DNA of 64,000 nt. Origin: Tetradesmus obliquus (lineage: Eukaryota; Chlorophyta; Chlorophyceae; Sphaeropleales; Scenedesmaceae). The position numbers and the translations under genes were made by a program. The DNA is taken from assembly GCA_030272155.1 (NCBI GenBank), contig CP126191.1, forward strand, positions 2,440,501 to 2,504,500, given 5' to 3'. Position 1 is the first letter of the stretch; the number at the start of each line of letters is the position of its first letter. Positions 1 through 16,700 of this stretch are shown piece after piece. The notes below the pieces were generated by a model, which saw nothing but the letters and a program-made list of their open reading frames with translations, was not told the DNA's origin and ran no database searches.

Positions 1-2290
<2,290 letters not shown>

Positions 2291-2896
2291 ACTGAGTGGG
2301 AACTTTGCAGCCTGAACATCTGACGCTCAGCAAGCTGGAGTTAGAAATACCTTGAAGCTATTGCAGATCTTGAACCAATATCTGTCGTGCAGAGCTGGCT
2401 GGTTTGACGGAACCCATCTGGGGTCCCGCAGCCTGCAGCTGCTTCATAATTTATTGACCGATTTTACTTGAGTTACACGGACTTGAGCACTGATGGAACC
2501 TGAACTGGCCGCGCTTCTCACATCTTGATGATCTACTTGAACCCAAACCACCAGTAACACTGCCATGTGGCTGCACGTGGACCCTTCAAGCACGCTGTGC
2601 AAGGCTGCTCTCGGTCTAGTATACTCAGCATAATTACCCAGAAAGCAACAGTGCAGCACCAAGCCCGTCTTGCCAAGCAGTGCGGCACTTATTGTTCATC
2701 TGCAAGAAGAGCTGCTTCTGCCGCCACCACCAAGTTGAGCTGAAACCCTACTAGACCCTACTAGACCTTGGTCCCCCCCCCCCCCCCCCCCGTGACTAGA
2801 CTGAGTTCTACCTGAATGCCAACTGCCACAAGCACTGCAGATCTACCACATCATAGCACCCAACACCAACTGAAACCATCAATGTAATGCGGCAGC
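2291..2896. other. Intergenic stretch between dynein 3' end and oxidoreductase 5' end
   Basis: About 600 bases between two minus-strand genes. It should hold the dynein 3' UTR and the promoter and 5' exon(s) of the oxidoreductase. A minus-strand TGTAA (plus-strand TTACA at 2,473-2,477), the usual chlorophyte polyadenylation signal, could serve the dynein transcript. It also contains a 10-bp direct repeat and a 19-C run. I see no convincing extra gene. Confidence 0.5.
2746..2791. repeat. Two 10-bp direct repeats followed by a 19-C homopolymer
   Basis: CCCTACTAGA occurs twice in tandem at 2,746-2,765, then a short spacer, then nineteen consecutive C at 2,773-2,791. On the minus strand this is a G19 tract about 105 bases downstream of the dynein stop codon, in its presumed 3' UTR. 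It could form a G-quadruplex, and is equally a known sequencing and assembly weak point. Confidence 0.9.
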
Positions 2897-4772
2897 TCAG
2901 CTGCTCAGCTGTGTCAGCAGCGCCACACCCCGCATGGTCCAATGCTGCGCCGCCTGCCGGCTCGGCAGCCGCACAAACATAACAAAGTTTGTGCTGTGCC
3001 CTGTCGTCGCCAGCACCCCCCGCCTGTCCGCTGTGCGGTACATCGGGCAGTTGTAGTGCTGGTACGTGGCGTACTGCTCCACGTGCTTGGGCCTGAACCA
3101 CATGACTGGCGCCGGCACAAACAGCACCTTAGGGTCTGACTCGCACAGCTGCCGCGCTGCTGCATCCCAGCCTGCACCCTCCAGGTACAGGCCGTCAATG
3201 TAAAGGCCCTCTCCTGGCGGCGAGTGGCTGTACATGGTGGGGTCGCTGCCCAGCATCTCAAAGTCGTAGCCCACCATGTCAATGGGGATGGAGTGCTTGC
3301 GCGCGTAGTTCTGCGGGAGGAAGCGGCAGCAGCAGCAGCAGCACAGTCTGACGCGGAGGATGCCTGCAAGGGGCAACCCCCCAGCTGCCTTGCAACCTGC
3401 CATGCACAATCCTGTGCGGCCAGCGACTGCGAGCATGCCATATGCACTGCATACATGCCAACTTGCCCCATGACTATGCGCTGGTACACAGCACCGGCGC
3501 AGCCCACCTGCAAGCCTGCCGTGAGGAAGCTCTGCACGAAGAAGAAGCCAGGCAACCAGAACACCGCCGGCGGCTGCCCTGCTGCCGCCCAACCCGCCAG
3601 CATGTCCAGCCGCCTGTACAGGTCAGCCAGGTAGCTGCCCAGCGGCCGCAGCGAGGGGTAGCTCACAGCCTTCCACAGCTCAGGCACCTGAGGCACAGCA
3701 TGCAGCACACTTGTTAAAACATAGCTCTTGCAATAACAAATCAACGCCTAGTAGCATGGTTGGATCGCTGCACAGCATTGCAAAGGGCAATACATGCAGC
3801 AGGTAAAAGTGCTTTCACACTGTAGTGCTGGGCAACACCCGACGCCTGCGCAGCAGCCTGCGTTTCACCACAGGCCGTGTGCCCCTGCACTCGCAGCGCG
3901 CGCAAGGAACCACCACCTCGACACACCAACCCCCAACTCAACAGCACTTCAGTACCACAAGCAACACACGCCGCCACCCACCTGGTTAAGGCTGATGCTC
4001 TTGTACGCCGCCTCCAGCTCGCTGCTCATCACCAGCAGGCCCTTCAGCGCAGCAGCGATGCTGCGCAGGCTCTCCCGGATCACGCCGCACAGCTTGTTGT
4101 AGCGCGCCATCTCCTGCACCAGCACCGTGTTGAGACTCTGCCCGTAGCTCACAGGGAACTTCACACCCACAGCCTCTAGGTTAAATGGCGCAGGCAGCTT
4201 CTCAAGGCACTCCTGGACGAGCCCAGCCACGCGCGCCTCGACAGCAGCAGCCTCTGCAGCAGCGCCGCCTGACGCGCCGCCGCCGCCAGACATTGCCAGC
4301 AAGCTGCTAAGCATGAGCTGCGTGTCATTGATGTCTTTGGTGATGGCGGCATTGGCGTGCAGGCCGAACGCCTCTGGCGCCTGCTGGATGGGCAGTGCAT
4401 CGATGTGTGCCAGGTAGCTTTCGCGGGGGCCATCCTCAGGAGGATGGTAGATGCCCGAAGCAGAGAAGCTGTAGCGGCTGCCCAGGTCAGCGAGGTCCTG
4501 GCAGTAGCAGGTTGACAGGATGGTCGACAGCAGCAGGCGGTCCTTGTCATCTGTTACGCGCCCGCCGTAGTTGCATTCACCTGCTGTGTACCGCAGCGCA
4601 TCAAACGGCACTATGCTGCTGCTGCTGCTTGCGGCAACCGGCGCCGGCGCTGCTGCCGTGCTGCTGAGGCGGCGGTCGCCTGCTGCTGCTGTCAGCGCTG
4701 CTTGCGGTGCTGCTTCATCAAGGAACATCTTGAGCTGCATGGCGCTGATGCGAAGGTCTCCATCATCGAAGC
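2897..4772 (-). other. Dynein C-terminal domain exons
   Basis: Three exons (2,897-3,310, 3,508-3,687, 3,982-4,772) encode roughly residues 3,795-4,255. The 791-nt exon is the largest of the gene and contains [18 protein letters not shown], a hallmark of axonemal heavy chains, plus a Ser/Ala-rich insertion near its start (about 4,610-4,700) and a small Gly/Ala insert (about 4,250-4,300). The next exon has the [18 protein letters not shown] and [18 protein letters not shown] segments. The last has [18 protein letters not shown] and the conserved end. Confidence 0.93.
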
Positions 4773-7700
4773 CTGCAAGTCAATGAAGCAGCAGGGGCAG
4801 GGAACATAGTAAGCAACAGAGCAGCGACCTTCAGCAGCAACGTGCAGATTGCAGTGCTGACAGTGGCAGACGCTTAGTCGCCAACCTTGTAAAGTCAATC
4901 ATCTCCTGCAGCCATATCAAAACACAGCACACCAATTGCCGATGCAAGGCTCACCGTATGGTATGTTCCAGCCCAGCGGCCCATACTTGCGCCGCTCCTG
5001 CACCAGCGCGTGGAAGAACACCAGCCCAAACAGCAGCCGCTTGAAGGGCTGCGGCTGCTGGCAGCCCTCAAAGAAGGCGCCGCTGGACAGCGGCTCAATG
5101 CCCAGGCTGCGCCGCATGTTGGCGCGCAGGCCTGCGGGCGGCTCGTTGGTGATCTTCACGCCACCCTGCAGGATGTCCACGGGGAACTTGGGGCTGGGGA
5201 AGGACGTCATCCACAGCCTGCAGGGGGCAGCATACAGGCACAAAGTTGAAAATTCCGTTATAATGTGTTATAGACAAATTTGAATCAGTAGAACACATGC
5301 GTCTTGCTGTTTGATTGCTGGACCCTGCCGGCTGTTGGCTCCTGAACATACAGCACAGTGTGCAGTGTAAAGCGCGCCATGCACCTGAAGTCAGGGTGGA
5401 TTGTCTCCGGGTTCATCTCCTCGCAGATCCTGTTGAGTGCAGGCATCCAGCTGGGCGCCAGGTGGCAGTTCTGCAGCACCACCCAGGAGCCCACCGCCTG
5501 CGCCTCGGCGATGAGTGCAGCGGCCTTCTTGCCCTGGCCCTGGCCCAGGGAGATGGCAGACACCCGGTTGGACATGCCCTTCTCCGCTGCAGGCAGCAAG
5601 GGGCGACGGCAGTGTGCACAATGGCAGCAGCAGCGGCAGCACGGGCAAATGACGGGCCTGAGAATGGTTGAGATGTACATGTGCAAGACCTATGACACCA
5701 TATATCAGCACAGCACTCCCCTGATAACAGATCATGCACTGGTACAAGGAGCTGCTGGCAAGCCTCAAAGGCTCTGCTGCCTACAGCCAGCGCAAGTCCA
5801 AGAAGCACTGCGCACCTGCAAACTGCAGCAGAGCTGCTGTAGGATCGCTGCCGGGTGACAGCACAAAGATGAGAGGCGTGGTGGCGCTGCTGTCTGCGTA
5901 GCAGGCTGCGAGGTCTGCAGCAGATGACTCCACAAACTGGGCACCCAGTGTGGCACTCACAAAGTCTGACACTGCTGGCACCACCTTGTCAGGCCGCAGA
6001 CACCTGCAAAGTGTGTAGCATAAGCGCGTGAGCTTCTGCCATTTACAGCTCACATCTCAGCATCACAAACACAGTGATACATGCATACACAACATGCATA
6101 CCACACATCAGTCACTTGCAAACCACTGCAGCAACCATTCAGCTACAGCTGCCCCTCACCTGACCACCAGCAGCTTCCTGAAGTCCCCAAGCGTGTTGTA
6201 TATGCCAGGCAGCCTGTCCCTGTGTGGCTCAGCAGCATCATACACCGCCTGCCATGCTGGCGGGTCTGCCACCACAGCCTCCGCAAGCCCAGCAAACGCC
6301 GGCAGCGCAGACAGCCGCAGCAGCTGCTGCCACGAGCTGTCTGGCAGCCACGCTGCGGCGGGGTTTGGCCGAGGCTTGAACGAGCCTGAAGGCAAGAACG
6401 CACGCAGCACACGCAACAACAGCTGTTAGGCCAGGTCTGCACATTACTGGGCCAGCAGCAGCACCACAAGAAGCATAAGCCGAGGTGCCAGATGCAGCAC
6501 ATAGGGGCAGAAAGTAGTGTACATGTACTGCAGCTGTGCTGCATGCTCACCCAGGCCTCCTGTGAGCAGGAACAGCCACTCCTCCCCATCCAGCTGCCCG
6601 CGTGAGCCCAGGATGCGCCCAGCCAGCAGGAAGGCAAACAGCAGCTTGTCCTTCTCAAACAGCGACCTGCAGGAAACAACACAGATGGGCGCGGGCATGA
6701 CTCAGTGATTACTCAGTGATTACTTGCTTGGTGCATCAGAAGCCGGCATGCATGCTATGCCCCAAAACATGCCAACCACTGGGCAGGCAGTATGTTTGGG
6801 TGTGCCATGCCCCAACCTACACCCGGGCCTGTGCAGCCAGTTCTGTTTCTTCTGCTCACCTGCAGACGTTTCTGTACATGCTGGCCGTGAAGTGGCTGTG
6901 TATTGCCTCCAGCCGCTCCGGCACAGCGCCTGCCTTGGCCGCCTGGGCCAGGCTGTTGAGCACCAGCTTGGTGAACCAGGGCAGGCTGTACTGGTACATG
7001 GGGTCGATGGCTGCCAGGTCTGCATGCCAGGCAACAGGCATGCGGCACACACAGCTTGTCACAGGATGCTGACTGTGTGAAGGCTTGACATCTTCGCGCT
7101 GATAAAAGACAGCGCACAGGCTCTACTGCACAGGAGGCCTGCCAAGCTGTTGCTGATTCAGGTTGCGTCAAGGCGCCAACGAATTTCGGCGACTGCGTTG
7201 CACCCCATGGTATACCACGCACCTGATATACAGAAAAACAGTGTTGACAAATACTCCCCGCAAGGTGCATACGCCACGCGCGCCTCATCAATCGCTGCCT
7301 CCGTGACCTCCCCTTGCCTCTGCTTCGCAGCAATGTCATTCCCCAGGCGCTTTGCCTCGGTGATGACGGCGATTGCAGACTCATCCTCCAGGATGTTGCC
7401 TGTGCTGGTTGATAGCACCTCCAGGATCTTGTCCTCTATCTCCTTCAGCTGCCGCTTGTTCTCTGCAGCAACAAAAGTACCACATCAGGCACATCAGACA
7501 TCTTTTGTCAGCAACTGTACGTGCAGCGGCAGCCATGCACTGTATGCACACAGTCCCAGTGGTGATGGCCACCAGGCAGCTGCTGAGCTCCAATGGTCTG
7601 ACATACCCAACCCCATGCTGGGAAATTCATGCCTGCAAGCTGACAAGCATGAGGTAAGTACACACAGTGCCCACCTGCCCCTGCCAGCACCAGCGCTGCC

Positions 7701-10700
7701 TTCTGCTCCTCCAGGTCTGGCCGCTCCGCAGCCACCACCACGCCCAGCAGCTGGTCGGCCAGGCCCGCGGGCGTGATCATGAAGTTGAGCAGGTTGACCT
7801 TGACAGACACCTCGGGCAGGTAGTGAGGGTTGCGCAGCCGGGTGGTGATATACAGCCTGCAGGGGCGGGGCGCACAGCACGTGAGGCCGGTTGATGCAGA
7901 TCTAGACAGTATGAACAGCAGCCGGGGAACGGCTGGCTTCACTGCATAGCAGCAAGCCCGATGCGTGCACGGAAGCTTCTTGTCATGGCTGGGGTTGCTG
8001 ATGTCAGCATACACCCACTGAGCACATTTTCAAATGGCTTACTCGTTGAAAGGAAAGCACATGGCGCACCCCAGCCATGTCCCGACCCTAGCCTGCACCA
8101 CCCTCACCTGAAGTCTGGCGAGTACTCCACGACAGTGTCGCCCAGCTTGATGCAGGAGACGCCGCCGCTCTTGAAGACCTGCTTCAGCAGCAGCGGCTCC
8201 AGCGCAGGGTCCAGCTCAGCGCCCACGCCCTCCAGCAGCACAGGGCTGCCAAACTGCACCGCGTTCTCCAGCACACGCATAAACTCGCCACCCTCACTGG
8301 GCTTGATGACCTGCACACACAACAGGACAATACACAATGCGCGTGGTTAGCAGCATCGCCACTGCCGTAGCCAGGCACAGTTCAACACCGTGCCTGGTCC
8401 TCTGCTACTGGCAACCATAAGCTTGCAACATCTTCACCACAGTCGCCAGGGGCGTAAGCTTGTCTGGCAATGCACCTGCAGGTAGCCAGCACATCTCAGA
8501 TTCAATGCATTCCTGCTGCTTACATTTAGCCTGCATGCGTACCTGCAACCTGTTGTCCTTCTCCAGGCACTTGATCCACTTGTTGGCTTGCCCCTGGGGG
8601 TCGATCAACAGCGGCCAGCGCCGCCCTGCCTTCATGATGATGGCGTTGTCAATGGAGAAGGCATCGTTGGGCAGCCCAGCCAGCAGCCAGCTGCGGATGG
8701 TGACCGGCTCACCCAGCACTGAAGAGAGCGAGTACTTGGCAGTGTGCGGCAGGTTCTGCAGTGCGCATAAGGACAGAGAGGAAGCAGCCCTGAGTACATT
8801 CTTGTTGGCGCAGGAGACCAATGCCGTAAGCACTGTGTACAATGCAAACATACACTGCAAACATTTTCATTGCTGCTGCATGGCAGCACGTCAGTTGCTG
8901 GACCTGTATCGTAAGGGCTGCCTCGCTGCATCGCAGCAGCACCATCAAGACGGTTATGCCACTCACCGCCTTGCTGCAGAGCTGCAGGAAGCTGTCCACC
9001 AGCTGCTGCCTGAATGAGCTCGTAAAGGCACCCAGGTACGCCACCGCGCCAGCAGCAATGAGCATATCACCCGTCAGGTTGACCTGCAGTCAGGCGGATC
9101 AAGCAGGGCAAGTGTCACATAAGTAGCAAACACTACGCATACACAGAGGCCAGGCCCCACAAACATGAAACTGCAAGCATAGCCGAAGCCTGAATCCTGC
9201 TGCTTGATCCAACACCACACAAACAAATGGGACCCAGCCGTGAGCTGCAGCACGCTGCTGCGCCTACCTGCGCCTTTGCAAGCTCCAGCGCCGTCTGCTC
9301 CCAGCGCGCCTTCTCCCCACCCAAGCCCCCAATCAGCTTGCCAGCTCGCTCCAGCTTGATGCTGCACAGCTCGATGTCGCTCTCCAGCTGCTCCTTCTTG
9401 CGCTGCTGGCCCTTGAGCTCTGCCTCCATGCTTGCCAGCTTGTCCAGCAGCGACTGCAGCTCAGCCTGCTTGGCTGTGAGGCCCACCATCACCTCCTGGT
9501 AGGAGGCCTCAGCCTCTGCCAGCTTGGCCTTCTTGGGAGCAACAACCTTGGCAACCTGCAATTTCAGTGGAAAAAGTGCCGTCAGCAGTGGTCACAACTT
9601 GAGCAAAGCAGCAATCTTGTTTTTAGTAAATTGCTTGCAGCAGTACATGCCACCCAGCTGCCAGTCTGCAGAGCACCAAACCCATGTGCTGCAGCTGCAG
9701 CTGAGAAAGCATACTCTTTCAATGAGCAGCACAGCAGAGGCTGGCTGTTTGCGGCCTCTTACCTTGTCATAACTGCTCATGGCGTGGACCCACTTGCACA
9801 GCCCCTCAGCAGCAGGGCTGGCCCTCTTGGCATTCTCAGGTGTGAAGCCCTCGTCAGTCAAGTACGTGGAGCGGATGGCTGCCATGATCCTGCAGCAGCA
9901 CACAAAGCACCGGCACGTGAGCAGAACAGGCTTGCAATCAAGCAGCTGCATCAAACCATGCCAGCTTGTGCAGATCTCCGTGCTGTACACAGCGCAATGG
10001 CCGAGGCTGGTAAAGACAGCAGCGACACCAGGCAGCCAAATCGACTCGTTTCATGCAACACCCAACGGCACTCACTTTGGCGGTATGTTGTCCTTGTCGT
10101 AGCTCTTCAGCTTGCTGATCAGGTCTTTGTCAGCCAGCAGCCCCAGGCTGGGCTTCCAGTAGTCAGTGACAGCCTTGCCGCTCTCATCCTTGCCCTGCAG
10201 CAGGACAGGTATGTCACAGTGTCAGCTCGCTCACCACACCACTATGAGCATGCCATGTTACGGCCACGCAGAACTTATGCATGCTAAAGCGCACATGCAC
10301 AAGAAACCATGGCTGAGCTCGCAGCTTCTGCAAGTACTTGCGTTCTGGAGTGTCTGTGTGTCAGCCGCACCTTCACAGGCTTGACATCCAGCACCACACA
10401 AACTGCCTCCAGCACCAGCTTGATGGCGGAGGGTGGGTTCTGCAGCTTCTTGATGTAGGCAATGTCTGCCTCTTTGATGGTGTCAAGCGCAGCCAGCGCA
10501 TCGTTCAAGATGGGGATGGCCTGCAGCAGCAACATTGGCAGTCAAGGATAGACCAGACACATGCGATGTACATAACCTGCATCAACAGAGAGGATGCTGC
10601 TTGCCTTGCACCATGCCATGGTCTCCAATGTGCAGCTGTGCATGCACATCACCTACACACCATGTCATCCCTCACCTCAGCCAGGTCTGCCTCGCACTCA

Positions 10701-13700
10701 TCTTTGATGGCCTTTGCTGCAGCAGCCTTCTCCTGGGCACGCGCCTCCTCCTCACGCACGATGGCAGCCTTGGGCTCAACCACAACCTGCGGTTGTGCCA
10801 TTCATGTCAGGTCAGATCCATCGTGAAACCTGGCTGAACAATGCTAGCAGCCACATATGCACTTCTACTGGTAGTGCAACATTAAGAGAGGATAGTTACA
10901 TGGAGGTCCTGGCACCATCTTTGGCACCAACATTGAGCGGGCAACACAGTTGTTGAGCTGGACATAAACAACAATTGCAGATGCAGCTGGTCAGCCCAGC
11001 AGGGCTGACAAGCGCAGGGCAAAACTTGTGTGGGCAACCTCGGCAGCCAAAACAGATCTGCGCTCACCTTCTTGTCATGTGCAATACGTGCCATCAGCTG
11101 CTCCACCTCTGCTACTGTTGCCACTAGCTGAGGTTGCATGGCCACAAGCTCCTGCTGCATGCCCGCCACCTGTGCGGCACTGCTTGCCAGCTTCTCAAGG
11201 CCGACATTGTACCGCTTCCTGGCTGCCGCATTTGCTGCCTTTTTGGATTCCAGCAGCGCTCTGAATGCTGACAGCAGCTCCAGGTATGATGTGGGGGTGA
11301 CATAGTTGTGCCTGCCTAGCTCAGCCAAGTAGCGCTCGCTGGCAGATTGCACCTGCAACGAGCAGCAAACAACTGGTGAAGCGTGACAACATGCAGGCAA
11401 CAACCACTGTCTCTTCTGAACTGTGCGTGGTGAGAAGACAAATCTTCACCATAGGGGGAGCTCAGATGGAACACCCATTTGTGAGCACTCATATGCTGCG
11501 ACTGCCCACCTGGACATGCATGGCTTGGCACAGCCCAACCAAGCTCTTGCGTGTTGGAGTATCCAGGTCCATTTCCTTCAATTGCTTCATGGCAACAGCT
11601 TCCAAGGCATCCGTAGGCCATTCACTAAACCAGTCACATGTACAGCAGTTGACCAGGGATGGATTGGCACGCAAGCGTTCCCTGTAGTGGCACCAGTGGC
11701 AGCAGAGGCGGCGGAGTTCTTTGCATTACGTCCTATTCTGTGCAGCGCACTACATATGTGCATCCTTGGCCTATACAGGAATCATCACACATTCTCCTTG
11801 CACACATACATATGCTGGCAGTCAACCAGGCAGGCAAGCACTGGGCATGAGTATACTGTTGCTTCAACTGAAGTACTGACTTACCTGAATGCATCACCAA
11901 CTGGGCTCATGCACAGTACCACATGGAGGTGCCGCTTGCATTGTGCCACAAAGTATCCCCACATCTGCACAGGACTCTCCAACCCTTGTCTGGCTGCAGC
12001 TGGTTGGACAGCTTCCAAGATCTGCAAAGCAACAGCACCACACTCAATGAACAGTCATGTGAGTGCTGACAGCATGCATCACCACTTGCAGAACATGCAG
12101 CAGGGACTTCCGCTGTTCGCGTGCAGTGACCTGCAAACAAAACAAAGGCACGCTTGCAATATCTGCTGGCGCCTCACCTGCATCCTCTCATCTGCAGGGA
12201 ACATGTTTGGCACCTCCCCTGCATTCAGGATGTTGTTGATGTCCTCAACAAACGCCTCATCTTTGATTTGGCTGTCATTGAACAGGAACATGACGTGCTT
12301 GGCGTCGCAGCCAGCACGCCGCAGCAATCGCTTCAGGTCTTCACGCCACTCCGTGCGGCTGTAGCTCTTGCTGATCTCCACCTGAGTGACACATCATGCA
12401 GCGCAGGCAGGACAGCTCAGCAGAGAATGATGTTCTGCAGATCAATTGGTTTGCATGCGCGCACTTTTTGCTGCCACAATGACAATGGCAACCAGGGTGG
12501 CTTGTGCTAGATGTGCTAGATGTTGTGGAAGCAGAAAACAGCACACGAGCAGCAAGATGTGCCAGCAACCATGCATTCAGCACACATGCCAAGTAGTCGT
12601 TGCAAGCCCAGCACCCCAACCCACCTGGAACACCTCAAGCCCTGCCATGTATGCTGCCAGCCTTGCCAAGCTCTGCCTGCCACTGCCGCCCACTCCAACC
12701 AGCAGCATGTGGCCTCCAGGTTGCTTCATCAGCCTACTAATGCGTGACACATGCTCCAGGGCAAACAGGAACATGGCCAGCGGCATTGGGCGCTTGCTGG
12801 TGGCATTGTGGTCTGTCAGAGACTCCTCGACTGCTGCTAGCGCTGCCTGTGCAATTGGTATCTCAGCGTACTGCCGCTCCGCAGGCTCGCCCCTGTCCAT
12901 GAAGTCACCAAAGAAGCACCTGCAAGCAGCACACATGGCGCTGTGATTCCAGCAATTGTGCTGTAGATTTAGCCTGCAGGATGCAGTTCATCCACATGAC
13001 CAAGCTACATGACATGCAGTGGCACAGCTCAGATGCATCACACCCACAAGATGAACAAAACCGCTGTCCCAACACAGCCAAGGTGTTGTTTGACTGCATG
13101 CCAACCCACCTTCTCAGCTGCTCCTGGCCCACTTCAGTTTGGTCCTGCTGCAACAGGTGTGCCATCAGCTGGTCAAGCTGTACTCCCAGGTGCTGAGACA
13201 CAATGCCTCTCATCTGCTCTAGCAGCCATCCTCTGTCATTGCTGTCAACAAGCCTGTCATAGAACACACGCAGCGCCTCATGCACCCAGAGCCGCTTGTA
13301 GGCAGCCACTGCAACTGATGGCGCATTGGGTGCAGCAGGATCGTCCTTGGGCAGTGAGGCAGCCGGTAGCATCATCACGCCCTGCGAAACAACCACAACA
13401 GCTTGTGTGCTTCTGCTATTGGAATAATTGATTATTGAAAGCTGCTGGATCATCACCCGGGGCCAGCACTTTATGCTCGTACAACAGCAGGGGCGCAGCA
13501 GAGAAAACACAGCAGCCCCAGCACCGGCCACATTCACACCTGCACCACTCGAGCAAAGTCGCGCAGGTTGAACAGGTAGTGGCTCTTTGCAGGCGTGGGC
13601 AGCAGCTTGGTGGACACTGTGGAGTACAGCGCCAGTGTAGCTGCCACCAGCTGCTTGCTGGTGGCCTTCACAGGCGAGGGGAAGGGCTGCTGAGCCAGAT

Positions 13701-16700
13701 GCCACTCCAAGATGGTGCCGAAGATGCTGGTGAGCGTGCTCGACTCCACCTGCAGCATGCAGCGATCGACAACATGATGCTGCTTAGCTGCTGACGTAAC
13801 TTACAGTTTGCATCGCTCCACCATCTCAAGTGTACTGTTGCTTACACATCAATGCAGCTAGGGCTGCACATTGCTGTGTGCTACACTGACCAAGATAATG
13901 TCATGTAGCAACCGCACATGCCGCCCAGGCCTTACCTGTGCGCATGCGAGCGTGCTGAAGTGGCGCAGCAGTCTGTTGGTGACAAAGGCGCGGCCGCCAC
14001 CTGGTGGACCCATCGCTGCCACAAACTGCACGTCAACCATCTGGCGGAACAGGTTGTCGCGGCCATACCTGCAACAAGCGCAGGAGCACGCGTTGGTCAG
14101 CAACTCCTGCAAATCCAAACCTGAATCGTTGCATGGCAAATGCACATGGTTCATAGAACACGAACAGCACGGCTGACACAGCTCCCGACACACTCACCAG
14201 CCGTCATAGTCGCATGCCTGCCGCAGCAGCTCCAGCGGCGGCTGGGCGCCAAACACTTCCTTGGCTGGCATGTTGAGGTCGTCAACAAACACCACGCAGC
14301 GCTTGCCGATGGCTGGGCCATACACACCCTTCTTGCGCTTGTCCAAGCTGCTGTCCACCTGCAAACAGAAGTCAAGCAGCTGCTGGTCATTACTGCTGCC
14401 CATGGCATCATAAATTTATTGACATTGACCTTTTTCTGCTGTCATACAAATGCAAGCAAACCACAGATGTCGTCCCAAACAGCAGCGTGCTGTCCATGGG
14501 AAATATACATCTTCCCACCTGCTCTTGCAGCATGTTTGCTGTGGTGCGTGCCGACAGTGTGATAGCCACAGGCATCCACAGCTCCTGCGCCAGGCCCTTG
14601 CCGCTCAGCAGGTGTGCAGCGATGATGCACGTCTTGCCAGTGCCGCTGGGGCCAACCATCAGCAGCGGCTGCCTGTGCTGGATGGCCAGGTCAAGCAGAT
14701 AGGTGTACCTGCAAGCAAGCAAGATGCATAGGCATGGCAGGCATTGCACGCGCGTTACAGGATGCTTCACAATAAGCACCAAGTCGACGCCCTACAGGTG
14801 TGCTGTGCGGGATAACAACAGCAGAGCTGCCACATAGCAGTGAATGCAATCACAGCAGCCGGCAGTGCATGTCCTTGAGTAGTAACGCTCACCTTGCTGA
14901 GTCCTTCGTTGGAACCATGATGTCTGAGAAGCCAGCACCAGGTGGGATAGCCAGTGGAGGCATAGTGTCCACCCAAGGCACCCAGGAGCAGCTGGCTCTG
15001 TCAAACTGGTAGTCGTACACAGTCTGCGGCGTGAGACTGCCGCCGGCTGAGATGCTGTCAGGGATGGGCTGCACAGTGAGGATGGGCTTCTTGGCTGGCA
15101 GGAAGTCGGCATAGCCCTCAGGCACACCTCCGGCCGCAAGGATCCTGAGCAGCGAATACAAACAGTGGCGTGGATCAGTGATGGCTGTTCAACAGCAGAA
15201 GAGCAGAACAAGAAAAGCGCAGAGCAATGTCAGCAGGTGCAGTGCATGCTACATGGCACACCAGCCCAGGTAAAACACCACGCGTAAACAGCGTGTGTCG
15301 GATCAGACTCAGCAACAGCCAATCACCTGAAGAATTGGTCAAACTTTACACGGCCGGCACTGTCACACGTTGCGCCAGTGCTCCACACCAGCGCAAACAG
15401 GAACAGCCCCTCCAGCTGCTTGGCCTTGGTGGCCTCATCAAAAGAGGCGCCTGGCGATTGAGGCGCCTCGCCACCCTCTGCAGCTGCAGGAGCTGACAGC
15501 AGCAGCAGCAGCAGCGTGTTGCAGGGACATACTTTCCAGCACAGCTGCTGAGGGCGCAAACCACCCCCATTTTTGGCGACACATTCCAGAACACTGAAGC
15601 GGTACGTGATGAGTGTTGCTGTTGCTCACCTGGCACAAAGTCGTCCAGGCAGGCCTCGATGATGCGCATCGCCCCACGAGCCAGCCCCGCATCCTCGCTG
15701 GGGCTGAGCTCCTCCAGCTCGCGCCGGACAAAGCGCAGGCAGGCAGGCAGCGCCCAATCAAACAGCACCTCCAGGTGGCGCTTGGCCTTGGGTCCCAGCG
15801 CCTTGGGCAGTGACTGCGAAGCACGATGAGGCGGCGTAGTGTGCTTGTAGGTAACATGGTGCAGAGAAACACAGAGAGTACTCTGTATCTCATGCAAGGC
15901 AGGCAGGCCGTGACTGGCGGCGCAAACTCCACTAGATCTGCACTACACACAACTGCAGCTACAAGCATGGCTGGCAGATGCAACCCTAACCACATCGCTG
16001 CTGGCACCAGCAGTCACTGCCTGCTTTCCAAAAACCTGCTAGGGCCCAAGCTGGGCACTTAGTTTCTCACTGCCAGCCAGCTTGTCAGCAGCGGCCGCCA
16101 GCCAAGGCTTGCAGGCTCCAGGTATACCATGCCGCAGCGGCTGACAGTGGCAGGACTGGCCACAGCCAGGTCCCCGACCTCAAAGATCATGGACATGGTT
16201 TGCGACATGGCAATGATCTCGCTGTTAGGCAGGCACAGCTTGCGGTTGTCATCCAGCACTGTGTTCATGTTCTCAATCCAGATCGCGTCCACTGGTCCGT
16301 CCAGCACCAGCCACTTGCGGTTGGGTGAGGGGTCTGCTGCTAGGCTGCGGAATGCAACTGCCAGCACACCATCCTTCCACTCCTGTGTGGCCTTGTCAGA
16401 TTCACCTGCAGATAGAGATGCAGGTGGTGTTTCCATTTCATGTCGAGTGACAAATGACCCGTAGAACGCCGGGAGGACAAGTGCAGACAGCCATCGCAGC
16501 AGACACAGCACTCGGAGAAACTAGGCACTAAGCATTAACAACACGTAGCCATGACTACATTGCGGCATCGTAAGGGAGCAAGCAGCTGCAGCTTCCTGCT
16601 GGTCACCGATTGCGCTCACCATACAGATGGCCCATTGTCACTGCCTTGGGGTTTATCACCACCTTCTGCACCCTGTTGAACAGCGGTCCCTTCACGCCAG

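Noticed and set aside
2748..2767. CCCTACTAGA repeat as an internal telomere tract
   Set aside because: Green algal telomere repeats are TTTAGGG or TTTTAGGG; the unit here only shares CCCTA and occurs twice.
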